Source: CAVQCA01 sp963763115 (GTDB taxonomy: Bacteria; Pseudomonadota; Gammaproteobacteria; UBA9214). Taken from it: a stretch of 64,000 nt of DNA. Position 1 is the first letter of the stretch; every line of letters begins with the position of its first letter. The DNA lies in contig CAVXNM010000030.1 of the NCBI GenBank assembly GCA_963763115.1, forward strand, positions 62,001 through 126,000. Direction: 5' to 3'. The notes beneath the pieces are model-generated. The model was not told where the DNA came from, did no database searches, and saw only the letters and a list, made by a program, of their open reading frames with translations. Position numbers and translations under genes: made by a program. This document shows positions 34,571 through 43,140 of the stretch, one piece after another.

Positions 34571-35509
34571 TTGTCTAACTCCGGAATCGTGTATGGTCGA
34601 CGCCATTTTCTTAAACAAACTGTTGGGCTGACTGCCACGGCCCTGAACTGGCCAGCAGTTTTATCCGCCAAGGAACTGGCACCGATCAAAAAGGCGATCC
34701 CCAAAACCGGCGAAAGATTACCGGTTATTGGCATGGGAACCTCGCGCACGTTTGATGTCGGCAATGATCAAGCATTGCGTGCACTACTGGCGAAAGTGTT
34801 GCAGACCTTCTTTGATCATGGCGGTGCCGTTATCGATTCTTCACCCATGTATGGCAGTGCGGAGCAGGTAACCGGTGATTTATTGAAAACCATCAACAAT
34901 AAACAGGCCTTGTTTGCGGCAACCAAGGTCTGGACATGGGGTAAACAGGAAGGCATTGCGCAAATGCAGCAATCCAGCCAACGCATGGGTGTCAAGGTAA
35001 TTGATCTGATGCAGATTCATAATCTGCGTGATTGGGAAGTCCATCTGGAAACCCTCAAGGCCTGGAAAGCGGAAGGGAAGGTACGTTATATCGGCATTAC
35101 CACTTCACATGGGCGTTTTCATGGCAAACTTGAAGTGATTCTGGAAAACGAACCGTTTGATTTTGTGCAGTTCAGTTACAACATTTTAAATAGAACAGTG
35201 GAACAACGCCTGTTCCCGATTACCAGGGAACGCGGTATTGCCACGTTGATTAATCGGCCTTTCGCACGGGGTGAGTTGTTCAGCCTGGTTAAAGGTCGAG
35301 CATTACCTGACTGGAGCAGCGAGGTTGATATCAGGAGTTGGGGTCAATTCTTTTTGAAATTTGTGGTATCACACCCGGATGTGACTTGCACGATTCCTGC
35401 GACCTCCAATCCGCATCATATGCTGGATAATATGACTGCCGGATTTGGGCATTTGCCAGATGCCTCCATGCGCGCACGTATGCTTGCTTATATCAACTCG
35501 CTTATGTGA
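34571..35509 (+). CDS. Aldo/keto reductase with Tat-type signal
   Basis: The TTG at 34571 is supported by AGGAGG at 34560-34565. The N-terminus (GRRHFLKQTVGLTATALNW) is a twin-arginine signal. The rest is an aldo/keto reductase barrel: GMGTSRTFDVG, DSSPMYGSAEQ with the catalytic Asp and Tyr, FAATKVW with the Lys, and IDLMQIHNLRDW with the His region, giving an Asp/Tyr/Lys/His set. It probably acts in the periplasm; substrate unknown. It shares the low GC and direction of the transporter-like gene, so the two may form a transferred pair. Confidence 0.8.
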   Translation: MSNSGIVYGRRHFLKQTVGLTATALNWPAVLSAKELAPIKKAIPKTGERLPVIGMGTSRTFDVGNDQALRALLAKVLQTFFDHGGAVIDSSPMYGSAEQVTGDLLKTINNKQALFAATKVWTWGKQEGIAQMQQSSQRMGVKVIDLMQIHNLRDWEVHLETLKAWKAEGKVRYIGITTSHGRFHGKLEVILENEPFDFVQFSYNILNRTVEQRLFPITRERGIATLINRPFARGELFSLVKGRALPDWSSEVDIRSWGQFFLKFVVSHPDVTCTIPATSNPHHMLDNMTAGFGHLPDASMRARMLAYINSLM

Positions 35510-35568
35510 GAAAAACAGTCTGTACCTGCCACCACCTGGAAATCTGAACCAGTTCAGCACTCGTTTTC

Positions 35569-35819
35569 TCACTCATAACCGATCAGAATCTCATCGTGCC
35601 GGGGACCGCACAGGACGCGAAGCGCGGCCTCTACAGAATCGCGGGCGAAGGCATTGAACACGTCCCCGTACACGTAGACCCTGCCGACAGGTTGAAGTCG
35701 ACAAGCAGTTCGACCGGCAGTGGGGGCCACCCCCGTGGTGCCTCGGGGAAGTAGTCCGCCACCGTGCGGTGCTCCGGAGCGAGCGCGTCTGTCTGGATGT
35801 CGTTCGTCCTTGTGCTCAT
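35569..35819 (-). pseudogene. Small hypothetical gene, frameshifted
   Basis: The ATG at 35819 has GGAGG seven bases upstream. The product starts MSTRTNDIQTDALAPEHRTV and reads VELLVDFNLSAG in frame 1, then must change frame at the CCC run at 35679-35681 (a missing base) to continue VYVYGDVFNAFARDSVEAAL and end in DEILIGYE. The restored protein is about 83 residues. No family is recognised. Confidence 0.5.
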
Positions 35820-36112
35820 GTCGCAGCCTCCGGTCTGTCATTACGGAATTGCCACTCGCCACAACTGGCGGTTTGCGGCAAGAGCCTGAATGTCTGAAAA
35901 CAAACACGACATGAAGGGCAAAACTCAGGATGTCGCATTGGGTCAATTCCGGTCTATTCGTGTTTCCTTATGCAAGCCGCTTGTACCGATGGACAATTTA
36001 CATATTGGGTATCGCACCATATTCTATAATTCTACCGGGCCTGGGCGAATACAATACCTTATGGAAATAAGCCTGCTACCTGTAACTGAACGGCGGTGAA
36101 TGCCCGGACCAT

Positions 36113-36307
36113 TCAAAGAAACATCGCCCCTTGTGGCGGGGTTTTTATTTCCAATTCACTGCATGATTCCATAGCAAGCACTCCAACCAGTCGCCAAGCG
36201 ATCCGCTCAAGTCGTTGTGCCTTGTCGGCATCATCTCGAAGAAGTGCCCGCTCCATTTCTGTGATCACTTCCCATAGTGCCTGCTGTAACTCTCTGTGCG
36301 TTTCCAT
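36113..36307 (-). CDS. Small helical protein, 64 aa
   Basis: A charged, helical frame (LQQALWEVITEMERALLRDD, then ADKAQRLERIAWRLVGVLAM). No ribosome site is obvious. It ends near a hairpin with a T-run on the plus strand at about 36125-36150. Family unknown. Confidence 0.35.
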   Translation of the reverse strand: METHRELQQALWEVITEMERALLRDDADKAQRLERIAWRLVGVLAMESCSELEIKTPPQGAMFL

Positions 36308-36380
36308 GCGAAGTGCATGGCAGGGCAGGATGTGCGGGTCTGTAGGACACTATCAGCCTGGAGTGCAGGAAAGGTGAAAA

Positions 36381-36694
36381 TGACCCGATGACTCGGCACG
36401 ATTAGGTGTGAGGTTCTAATCGCACCGGAATCATCGGGTCAAGGCTTATGCTCATATTTTACACAATCGACAGAGTTGCGGGTATTGGGGAAACTACCTA
36501 ATTGGCCGCCTGAGACTGCACAGGCGCGGTGATTGGGGGCTTGGTCTGCAGTTCTGACCCGATGACTCCGGCAAGCCGTCTTTAAGAATTCTCATTCACG
36601 GACAGGCCATGTCATCGGTGCCAACTGCTGTCACTTATGTATAAATCAAAAACGAGAAAAGGATATTGAGGAAACTACTTAATTGACCGCCTGA
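36381..36694. repeat. Cluster of short repeats between 36.4 and 36.7 kb
   Basis: TGACCCGATGA occurs at 36381-36391 and 36555-36565 and as its exact inverse at 36431-36441. A 31-base stretch (TATTGGGGAAACTACCTAAT followed by TGGCCGCCTGA at 36482-36512) recurs with 4 changes at 36664-36694. No gene lies between. These look like remnants of insertion-sequence ends. Confidence 0.5.
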
Positions 36695-36760
36695 CGGCGT
36701 GTGGCTGAGCTTGATGGCCGACATGGAGCGGGAGGGGCGGCATCATTGAACACCTGTGGT

Positions 36761-36806
36761 CCTGTATGGACCCTGTATGGACCTGTATGGACCTGTATGG
36801 ACCCTG
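36761..36806 (+). repeat. Short tandem repeat, about 4 copies of CCTGTATGGA
   Basis: A 10-11-base unit is repeated four times in a row with a one-base spacing change. It lies at the left end of the IS91-family remnant E, after the remains of the transposase C-terminus, so it may have arisen at the transposition end. Confidence 0.6.
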
Positions 36807-36859
36807 CAGCCCGTGCTGTTGGTTGCGTGTGTGCGTCGATGTCTCAGTCGAACAAACCG

Positions 36860-37346
36860 GCCTGTGACGGTGCCCGGCAGGGCGGCAACGGTAATGCTTC
36901 TACTGAGGCCTGTTTCTTGTCGAGGTGGGTGAGGATCTTCTCGATCACCACCGGGCCCTCGATGCAGGCGATGATCCACCCCGCCGCAGGCTCGGCAGGT
37001 CTCGATGTCGACGTGGAACACGCGCTTCAGGCGCTGTGCCCAGGTCATGGCAGCCCGGCGCTCGGCCGGCGTTGGCTCTTGCTCCTCATCGGCTACTTTG
37101 GGTTTGGTGCCCTTCCCCCGCTTTGCCGGCGTCACCCGCGCACGGTGTTTGCTGTTGGGGGCGAATACACCGTGAAAACGCGTCAGGCTAACCCGGGGTT
37201 TGGGCACCATGGCGGCGAGCCAGGCGATGAAGTATTGCGGCTCAAAAGAGGATCTTTCCGGCCCGGCCTACGCGCCAAAACCCCGGATAGCCTGGGGGAC
37301 AGCCCTATGCAGATGGTTCGATATACGTCCACGATGGGTAGCCAAA
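36860..37346 (-). mobile_element. IS91-family remnant (E), largest transposase piece
   Basis: On the minus strand VSLTRFHGVFAPNSKHRARV, then AAMTWAQRLKRVFHVDIETC followed by RACGG are the C-terminal region of an IS91-type transposase; the catalytic domain is missing and the zinc region is frameshifted. It is followed by the shared region and the terminal repeat at 37260-37346. The terminus is shared with B, C, D and F, and D and E also share flanking AT-rich bases. Confidence 0.75.
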
Positions 37347-37504
37347 TTAAAATATAAATAACAATAAGTTATAAAGAATCCCAGAACGGTTTACCCTACC
37401 AAGATTCGATACGTTGGCGCGTTAATTGCCTCGTTTAGGTCGTGCATGGGGATGCAATAGAATGAGTTAGCATAGCTGGCCGTCCGGCTCGCGTAAAAGT
37501 GCCC

Positions 37505-38208
37505 CTAACCCTTCCTGTTCGACAACTCGTTCAGCCGGGCGAGGAGCATCTCACCGTTAATAAGCTCGATCCTTGAGGGCATATACGGCTTAAGCAGGAT
37601 GTCATCCCGCAGCAGCGGAGCGAAGTCCGACGTCGTGGTAAGAAATCCCTTAGAGGCTTTGTCCCCATCAAGCACCCCTAGAAGGGCCCGTATATCATCC
37701 GCTGTGACAAGGTGACCCGGCTTACTTATATGCCTTCACCTGATCGATTACCCGGATTGTTCCGACCCCACGCTTGATCGCGATGACATCTCTCCCATAG
37801 TCTCCGCTTGCCGGTGTTAGTATCACCTCGTCAAACCCAGAGCGGTTCATAAATCCCCGCGACCATCTCCTCCCATTTCCGAGGTTTAATCTGATAGGCG
37901 ATAGACGGGTCACGGTTTAACAGTTCGATAATCACGAACCAGGGTAGTGCAACCGCTTCGATTAATTGCCCTTCCTTTGTTTTATCACCCGGGATTATGA
38001 CGGACTGCAAAAGAATTGATGCCGCGCCAGGTCGTATTGTGAGAGCGACGGCTGACACCTCAGATCGGATTGTTAGTGTCTCGACCTGTAGTTTGTATTG
38101 CCTGCTGGTAGACCCACACACGGTGCAGGGCTTTCTCGTCTCGCTGTTAATGCTGGCGTCTTCATCAAGAACAGTTCCGCAATTTCTGCATGAGACGCTG
38201 CCTGCCAC
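37505..38208 (-). pseudogene. Mrr-like restriction endonuclease with zinc ribbon, two frameshifts
   Basis: The GTG at 38208 has GGAGGT five bases upstream. The N-terminus is a zinc ribbon (CRNCGTVLDE, CTVCGST); the C-terminus is a restriction-endonuclease-like (Mrr/PF04471) domain with KWEEMVAGIYE, GFDEVILTPASGDYGRDVI and QVKAYK, whose acidic and QxK residues are the catalytic core. Two events break the frame: one extra base near 37844 (GAACCGC should be GAACGC) and a 4-base TAAG duplication at 37721-37728 right after QVKAYK. If both are restored, the reading continues as PGHLVTADDIRALLGVLDG and ends at 37505. Possible DNA-defence gene, now inactive. Confidence 0.65.
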
Positions 38209-38467
38209 GGGACACCTCCACGTTTTCTGCTGAGCTCCTGAAGGTGAGCGATACCAAATTACCCCGAACGCAGCGGATGCCGCTATTTGTTCTCCCGGTA
38301 CAGCAGCTCATAAGGATTCAAATCAGCATCCCCATCCAGTACCTCCTACAAGTGATGTCCCGTGATCCACAGCTGACACAAGGGTACCCTGCATAGCCGA
38401 CGTCTCCTGCCCGCGGTACCCGCTGTTGGTCGCGATAATCCCCAAAAACATGCCAGGTTGACTTCGG

Positions 38468-38519
38468 CTCTTAGACACCAAAACCACTAGCCGGCGATGA
38501 AGTCCAGCGGCTCGAAGTC
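38468..38519 (-). mobile_element. Short IS91-like fragment (G)
   Basis: GCCGGCGATGAAGTCCAGCG matches the segment of copy B around 22390-22412 (ACCGGCGATAAAGTCCACCAG). About 50 bp remain. It lies exactly between the Mrr-like remnant and the hisS fragment, so it marks a breakpoint. Confidence 0.4.
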
Positions 38520-38544
38520 ACATGAGTCGTGCCGTCGCGGTACA

Positions 38545-38640
38545 ATAGCGGCCCTTCTGAGGGTGCTCGTGACGGAACATGGGCCCGAGATACCACAGCC
38601 GCTGGGTCTGGAATCCGATCAGACCGTGCTGGGTGCCCGC
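38545..38640 (-). pseudogene. hisS internal fragment (class II motif 2 region)
   Basis: The minus strand encodes GTQHGLIGFQTQ followed by RLWYLGPMFRHEHPQKGRY, which is motif 2 of histidyl-tRNA synthetase. The protein is cut right after this and before the usual RQFHQ; the N-terminal region and everything downstream are missing. In many gammaproteobacteria rodZ is followed by ispG and hisS. Here only this piece of hisS is left, 70 bp after rodZ, and ispG is gone. Confidence 0.65.
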
Positions 38641-38712
38641 CCATACGCAGCTGTCCGTGCCTTCCGACCTGAGCCTCAGGCTGTCACCGTTTGCTTCAGA
38701 CGCCCGACGCGA

Positions 38713-39780
38713 TCAAGAGGCGTCATCGACAGAGAAGCGGGCAGTGCTGTTCCGGCGGTGGAAGGGCGTGTGATCGAATCGTTCCTGGTTCAGGCTCAGG
38801 TCGACGGCCGGCGCATTTCCCAGGAACACCCGAAACGGGGCTTGACCCTGCAGGCGGCGCACCATGCCCGGTCGCAGCGGATAGTACAGAAGTTGATAGC
38901 CGTTCGCGTCAACGACCTCGGCCCAGCTCTCATCGTTCGCCTTGATGACGAGCACATCCTCGCCCGTGGGCGCACGACTCGCACTCACTAACCGCCGCCC
39001 GTGCTCGGAGGCGAGCGGCGCAATCGGCAGCTCCTGAGCGGCCGGCTCCAGGTTCGTTTCCACGTCCCGGCGTTTCACTACCGCATCGGCATTCGCGGTG
39101 ACAGGTGATTCGCTGACGATGGGCAAGGCGGGCTCGGCGGCGGCAGCAGTCTCACTCGTTTGCGGCTCGGTTTCGACGGCAACGACACTTTCCTCGGCTG
39201 CCTCACTCGCCATAGATTGCGGCGGGATATCCGGAGGAAGCGCAACGACCGGCCCGGGGCCCGGCTTCGGGGAGTCGATCTGCGGCGGCGGGAGCTCGGA
39301 CGCGGGTGAGGCCGCTTGTTCGTCCCCCGAAGACACGGTCCGGGATTGAGCAGGGACGTCGTGCTTCTGTCGACTGTACCACCAGGACCCGAGCAGCACT
39401 ACCATCGCCACCACGATCAACGCGGTAGCGCCGCGGATGTACGGGTCGCGGGCAGTCGCCTGACGGCGGACCTTGGTGGTCGGCGTGAGGATCGGCCCGT
39501 GCGTATCGACCAGCCGGTTATACTCCGCGACGAGCACCTTCCCGTCCATTTCCAGCAGCCGCGCATAGGCACGTAGATAACCGCGCACGAAGATCGGCTC
39601 GGGCAGATCCTCGTAGCGGTTTGATTCGATCGCCTGCAAGGTGGCTGCTGACAGCCGCAGCTTGTTAGCAACAACCGCGAGGGTCAGTCCTTTGGCCTCA
39701 CGGGCCGCGACCAGACGCCCACCGAGCCCGGTTCCCGGCGACGGCTCGAGCACTTCAGGATTCGGGTCATTAGCTTCCAC
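38713..39780 (-). CDS. rodZ: RodZ-like cytoskeletal protein
   Basis: A 355-residue inner-membrane protein: an N-terminal HTH_25 domain (LVAAREAKGLTLAVVANKLR, then IESNRYEDLPEPIFVRGYLR) that binds MreB, one membrane helix at about 115-134 (IRGATALIVVAMVVLLGSWW), a Pro/Ala/Glu-rich periplasmic linker, and a C-terminal DUF4115 domain (VLVIKANDESWAEVVDANGY). It uses GTG 39780, which overlaps the end of the pilF fragment. The usual next genes, ispG and hisS, are missing or reduced to a fragment. The protein itself looks intact. Confidence 0.9.
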   Translation of the reverse strand: MEANDPNPEVLEPSPGTGLGGRLVAAREAKGLTLAVVANKLRLSAATLQAIESNRYEDLPEPIFVRGYLRAYARLLEMDGKVLVAEYNRLVDTHGPILTPTTKVRRQATARDPYIRGATALIVVAMVVLLGSWWYSRQKHDVPAQSRTVSSGDEQAASPASELPPPQIDSPKPGPGPVVALPPDIPPQSMASEAAEESVVAVETEPQTSETAAAAEPALPIVSESPVTANADAVVKRRDVETNLEPAAQELPIAPLASEHGRRLVSASRAPTGEDVLVIKANDESWAEVVDANGYQLLYYPLRPGMVRRLQGQAPFRVFLGNAPAVDLSLNQERFDHTPFHRRNSTARFSVDDAS

Positions 39781-39905
39781 GGCACTGCTGCATCTGCTTC
39801 AAGTAATAGGCCTCCTGCGAGTTCGGAAACTTCTCCGTGAGCAACTGTCCATAGCTTGACATGGTGGCGTAGTTATCGAACATGAATTCGGCGCGTTCTG
39901 CGGTC
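39770..39905 (-). pseudogene. pilF/pilW C-terminal fragment
   Basis: On the minus strand, TAERAEFMFDNYATMSSYGQ then LLTEKFPNSQEAYYL is the last TPR-like part of the type IV pilus biogenesis factor PilF (PilW), which precedes rodZ in many gammaproteobacteria. It ends in TAA at 39770, 11 bases into rodZ. Upstream it ceases about 39905 and an IS91 remnant follows at 40035, so the gene's first four fifths are gone. Confidence 0.6.
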
Positions 39906-40034
39906 CTGTACACTGCCCACCGGTTTCCCCCAAGCGGCATCTATGTCCCTCACCCCGGGTCTTTCGGCTGATGGTCATTATGCAGGCGGCGAGCGCGTCT
40001 AGGAAGTATATACGTCGTATCCCGGCCCAGTGTT

Positions 40035-40266
40035 CCGGGTTTCCTTCTTCGGGCAAGCTAGAACACCCCATGGAAGCGGGATCAGGTTAACTAGCGGCTT
40101 GGGTATCAAGGTCACCAGCCGAACGATTACATCTTGCGGCTCAAAAGAGGATCTTTCCGGCCCGGCCTACGCGCCAAAACCCCGGATAGCCTGGAAGACG
40201 GCCCTGACCACAGGGGACGGCGCTATGCAGATGGTTCGATATGCGTCCACGATGGGGAGCCAATTT
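40035..40266 (-). mobile_element. IS91-family remnant (F)
   Basis: On the minus strand, VTLIPKPLVNLIPLPWGVLA is the start of the IS91 transposase C-terminal region (usual IPKPRVNL and RFHGVFAP), followed by the shared block (CTCTTTTGAGCCGCAA) and terminal repeat. It lies between galU's end (40300) and the pilF fragment, so it separates the accessory region from the intact chromosomal part. Confidence 0.7.
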
Positions 40267-40299
40267 TATGCGGGCAGGAGTTGCCAGAGCCACTGGCAG

Positions 40300-41211
40300 C
40301 TACTTGCTGCGTCTGAGCAGTCCCTTGTTTGCCTCCATACCCAGTTCGGCCACCAGATAGTCGTGAAAGGCATCGCGCAGCTCCGGGTGTCGCAGCGCAT
40401 ACTCGACCGTCGCCTGCAGATAGCCGAGCTTGCTGCCGCAATCGTAGCGTTTTCCCTCAAAGCGATACGCGAGGACCTGCTCTCTCTTCAGTAACTCCTC
40501 TATGGCGTCGGTTAGCTGTATCTCGCCGCCGGCGCCGCGCGGAATCGTCTGCAGATGCGTGAATATCCCCGGGTTGAGGATATAGCGTCCCACGACAGCC
40601 AGATTTGATCTGGCGTCTTTCGGCGCAGGCTTTTCCACGATATTCCTTACGACGCTGTTGCGACCGCTGGATGAAGCAGGATCGACAATTCCGTATCTGT
40701 CAGTTTCATTGCCTGGCACCTCTTCCACGCCGAGGATGCTGCAGCCATGATCCTCGTATACGGCAACCATCTGGCTCAGACAACACTCATCGGCACACTC
40801 GATCAGGTCGTCCGCCAGTATCACCGCGAAGGGGTCGTCACCCACCACCGGTCTGGCGCACAGGACCGCATGACCCAGGCCAAGCGCCTCGGGCTGGCGA
40901 ACATATACACAGGTAACATGTTCAGGTACGACGTTCTGAACGATGGAAAGCAGCTGACTCTTGCCGCGCTGCGCAAGTTCCGTCTCCAGCTCATAGTTCT
41001 TGTCGAAATGATCTTCTATGGCGCGCTTGCTGCTGCTTGTCACGAATATCAATTCATTGATACCCGCCTTCACCGCCTCTTCCGCCGCATACTGGATCAG
41101 CGGCTTGTCGACGATGGGCAGCATCTCCTTGGGGTTCGCCTTGGTAGCCGGCAGGAACCGTGTGCCCAGACCGGCGACCGGGAAAACTGCTTTCGTGACT
41201 TTCCTTTCCAT
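40300..41211 (-). CDS. galU: UTP-glucose-1-phosphate uridylyltransferase
   Basis: Makes UDP-glucose from UTP and glucose 1-phosphate, for lipopolysaccharide core, capsule and osmoprotectant synthesis. The N-terminal GLGTRFLPATKANPKEMLP is the nucleotide-binding signature; DKPLIQYAAEEAVKAGI and PKDARSNLAVVGRYIL follow. ATG 41211 starts the conserved protein (MERKVTKAVFPVAGLG) and has GGAAAG upstream; a longer frame from 41259 is not conserved. It ends 33 bp right of an IS91 remnant and is preceded by manC, 22 bp away, so the two form a sugar-nucleotide operon. Confidence 0.95.
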   Translation of the reverse strand: MERKVTKAVFPVAGLGTRFLPATKANPKEMLPIVDKPLIQYAAEEAVKAGINELIFVTSSSKRAIEDHFDKNYELETELAQRGKSQLLSIVQNVVPEHVTCVYVRQPEALGLGHAVLCARPVVGDDPFAVILADDLIECADECCLSQMVAVYEDHGCSILGVEEVPGNETDRYGIVDPASSSGRNSVVRNIVEKPAPKDARSNLAVVGRYILNPGIFTHLQTIPRGAGGEIQLTDAIEELLKREQVLAYRFEGKRYDCGSKLGYLQATVEYALRHPELRDAFHDYLVAELGMEANKGLLRRSK

Positions 41212-41233
41212 AACTTTCCGCCCTTGTGCTGTA

Positions 41234-42661
41234 TTATGACTTAGCCTGGCAACGGTCATAGACGTCCTCGAAGCGGACTATATCATCCTCGCCAAGATAA
41301 CTGCCGGACTGGATTTCAATAATTTCGAGGGGAATATTACCTGGATTTTCCAGCCGGTGCTTTTCACCAATGGGAATGTAGGTGGACTCGTTCTCGTGCA
41401 GATTGAACACGTTCTCGCCACAGGTCACCCGTGCGGTCCCCTTGACCACCACCCAGTGCTCGGCGCGATGGTGGTGCATCTGTAGTGACAACGACGCACC
41501 GGGTTTGACGGACAGGCGCTTGACCTGGAAACGCGGACCGGAATCGATACCTTCATAGGAACCCCACGGCCGGTAGACACGCCGGTGGACCTTGCATTCC
41601 TCGCGCTTGCGCGCCTTCATAACATTGACGATGTTCTTGACATCCTGGGACCGTTCCTTGTTAGCCACCAGCACGGCATCGGCCGTTTCCACCACGACGA
41701 GGTTGTCTATCCCCACTGTCGCGAGACACCGATGCTGGGCATAAAGTAGCGCATTGCGCGTGTCCTCGGCGATGACATCGCCCTGGATGACATTGCCATC
41801 GGCATTCCTGGGGCACACGTTCCACAACGCCGACCAGGACCCGACATCCGACCAGCCTGCGCTGAATGGCACCACCACGGCGTTGGCGGTTTTCTCCATT
41901 ACCGCGTAATCGATCGAGTCGCCCGGACAACCCAGAAAAGCCGGTCGGTTGACGCGATAGAAATCACTGTCTTCGGTGCCCTGCTTCATGGCCGCGCTGC
42001 AGGCTTCGAGTATGTCCGGGCGGAAGCGTCCGACCTCCTCCAGCCAGCGATTTGTGCGTATCAGGAAAATTCCGCTGTTCCAGTAATAGTCGCCTTCGCC
42101 CACATAACGTCTAGCGGTTTCCAGATCCGGTTTCTCCACGAATCGCGCCACGCTAAAGGCCTGGGTTCCTTCCAGTTCGGCATCGCGTTTGATGTAGCCG
42201 TATCCGGTTTCCGGTGCATCCGGGACCACGCCGAAGGTCACCAGGCTGCCCGCCCCGGCCGGTCCAGACCCCTTGCGCACCGCCTCAAGAAACGCCTCGC
42301 GCTCCGTGATGACATGATCCGCCGGCATCACCACCATCAGGGAATCAGGTGCGATGCGCGCGAGGTACAGCGCTGCCAGGGTCAATGCGGGAGCAGTATT
42401 GCGTCCCTCGGGTTCAAGGATAATGGTTTCCGGTGTCCTGCCCAGGGCGGCCACCTGCTCCGCCACCAGGAAGCGATGCTCGTCGTTGCAGACGTATACT
42501 GCGTCTCCCACCTCCGGGAGACCGTCCAGACGCACAGCGGTATCCTGCAGCAGGCTGCGCTCCGATGTCAGCGGCAACAGCGGCTTGGGATAGTGCTCAC
42601 GCGACAACGGCCACAGGCGTGAGCCTGAACCACCAGAGAGAATGACCGGAAAAAGTTTCAT
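41234..42661 (-). CDS. manC: Mannose-1-phosphate guanylyltransferase/mannose-6-phosphate isomerase
   Basis: A bifunctional type II PMI/GMP enzyme for GDP-mannose synthesis. The N-terminal half is a nucleotidyltransferase (VILSGGSGSRLWPLSREHYP, GYGYIKRDAE, FVEKPD), and the C-terminal half a cupin (MHHHRAEHWVVVKGTARVT) with the isomerase site. ATG 42661 gives 475 residues and starts right at the conserved MKLFPVILSGG. With galU it supplies precursors for exopolysaccharide or O-antigen. No polysaccharide polymerase or glycosyltransferase is found in the window. Confidence 0.95.
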   Translation of the reverse strand: MKLFPVILSGGSGSRLWPLSREHYPKPLLPLTSERSLLQDTAVRLDGLPEVGDAVYVCNDEHRFLVAEQVAALGRTPETIILEPEGRNTAPALTLAALYLARIAPDSLMVVMPADHVITEREAFLEAVRKGSGPAGAGSLVTFGVVPDAPETGYGYIKRDAELEGTQAFSVARFVEKPDLETARRYVGEGDYYWNSGIFLIRTNRWLEEVGRFRPDILEACSAAMKQGTEDSDFYRVNRPAFLGCPGDSIDYAVMEKTANAVVVPFSAGWSDVGSWSALWNVCPRNADGNVIQGDVIAEDTRNALLYAQHRCLATVGIDNLVVVETADAVLVANKERSQDVKNIVNVMKARKREECKVHRRVYRPWGSYEGIDSGPRFQVKRLSVKPGASLSLQMHHHRAEHWVVVKGTARVTCGENVFNLHENESTYIPIGEKHRLENPGNIPLEIIEIQSGSYLGEDDIVRFEDVYDRCQAKS

Positions 42662-43140
42662 AGAGTCTGTCCGTAATGAATCCTGAAGGGAAAACTGGCC
42701 GGATACCGCTGCCAGAATCATCGGCGATTTTCGTTAATCATTGAATATCATTTAGTTATATCATCGACAATGACGCCAATGGTAGTCAATACCCGGAGCC
42801 ATGTCATTACTCGGCCGCGATTGCGCCGCCGCAAGCGGCAGTCGCAGAATCTATCTTCATGTTTCCAGTTGTTATTGTCGTTCCCGATCATTCCGGCATG
42901 ACGTTGCAATGAAGGCGCCTGGTGTGCCGAATCCCGCACACATGGCAGGTCACGCCAGAGAGTCGCACAACTGGTTCATCGCTCCACCGCATGGCCCAGG
43001 CCAGTCTGTCGACCGCTACGCGGTCTCACCTTCTCCCTGCGCTCCGCGATGTACCTGCGTCCCTGCAGGAAAAAAAAGCGCCCTCGACCAGGGCGCTTTC
43101 CCAAGTGTCCTGATTCCGGTCGTGACCGGACTTCAGCGGT
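42662..43140. other. Intergenic region upstream of manC
   Basis: The 480 bp between manC and the comEA terminator hold no supported gene. The manC promoter should be here (AT-rich stretch at 42735-42790). The rest is GC-rich with no clear feature. Confidence 0.35.
43070..43097 (-). terminator. Terminator after comEA
   Basis: On the minus strand, AGCGCCC-TGGTCGA-GGGCGCT is followed by eight T, a strong intrinsic terminator. It lies 44 bp after the comEA stop. Confidence 0.75.

Noticed and set aside
36761..36806. Possible CRISPR-like repeat (CCTGTATGGA units).
   Set aside because: Units of 10-11 bases with no spacers are a simple tandem repeat. No CRISPR array or cas gene is visible in the window.
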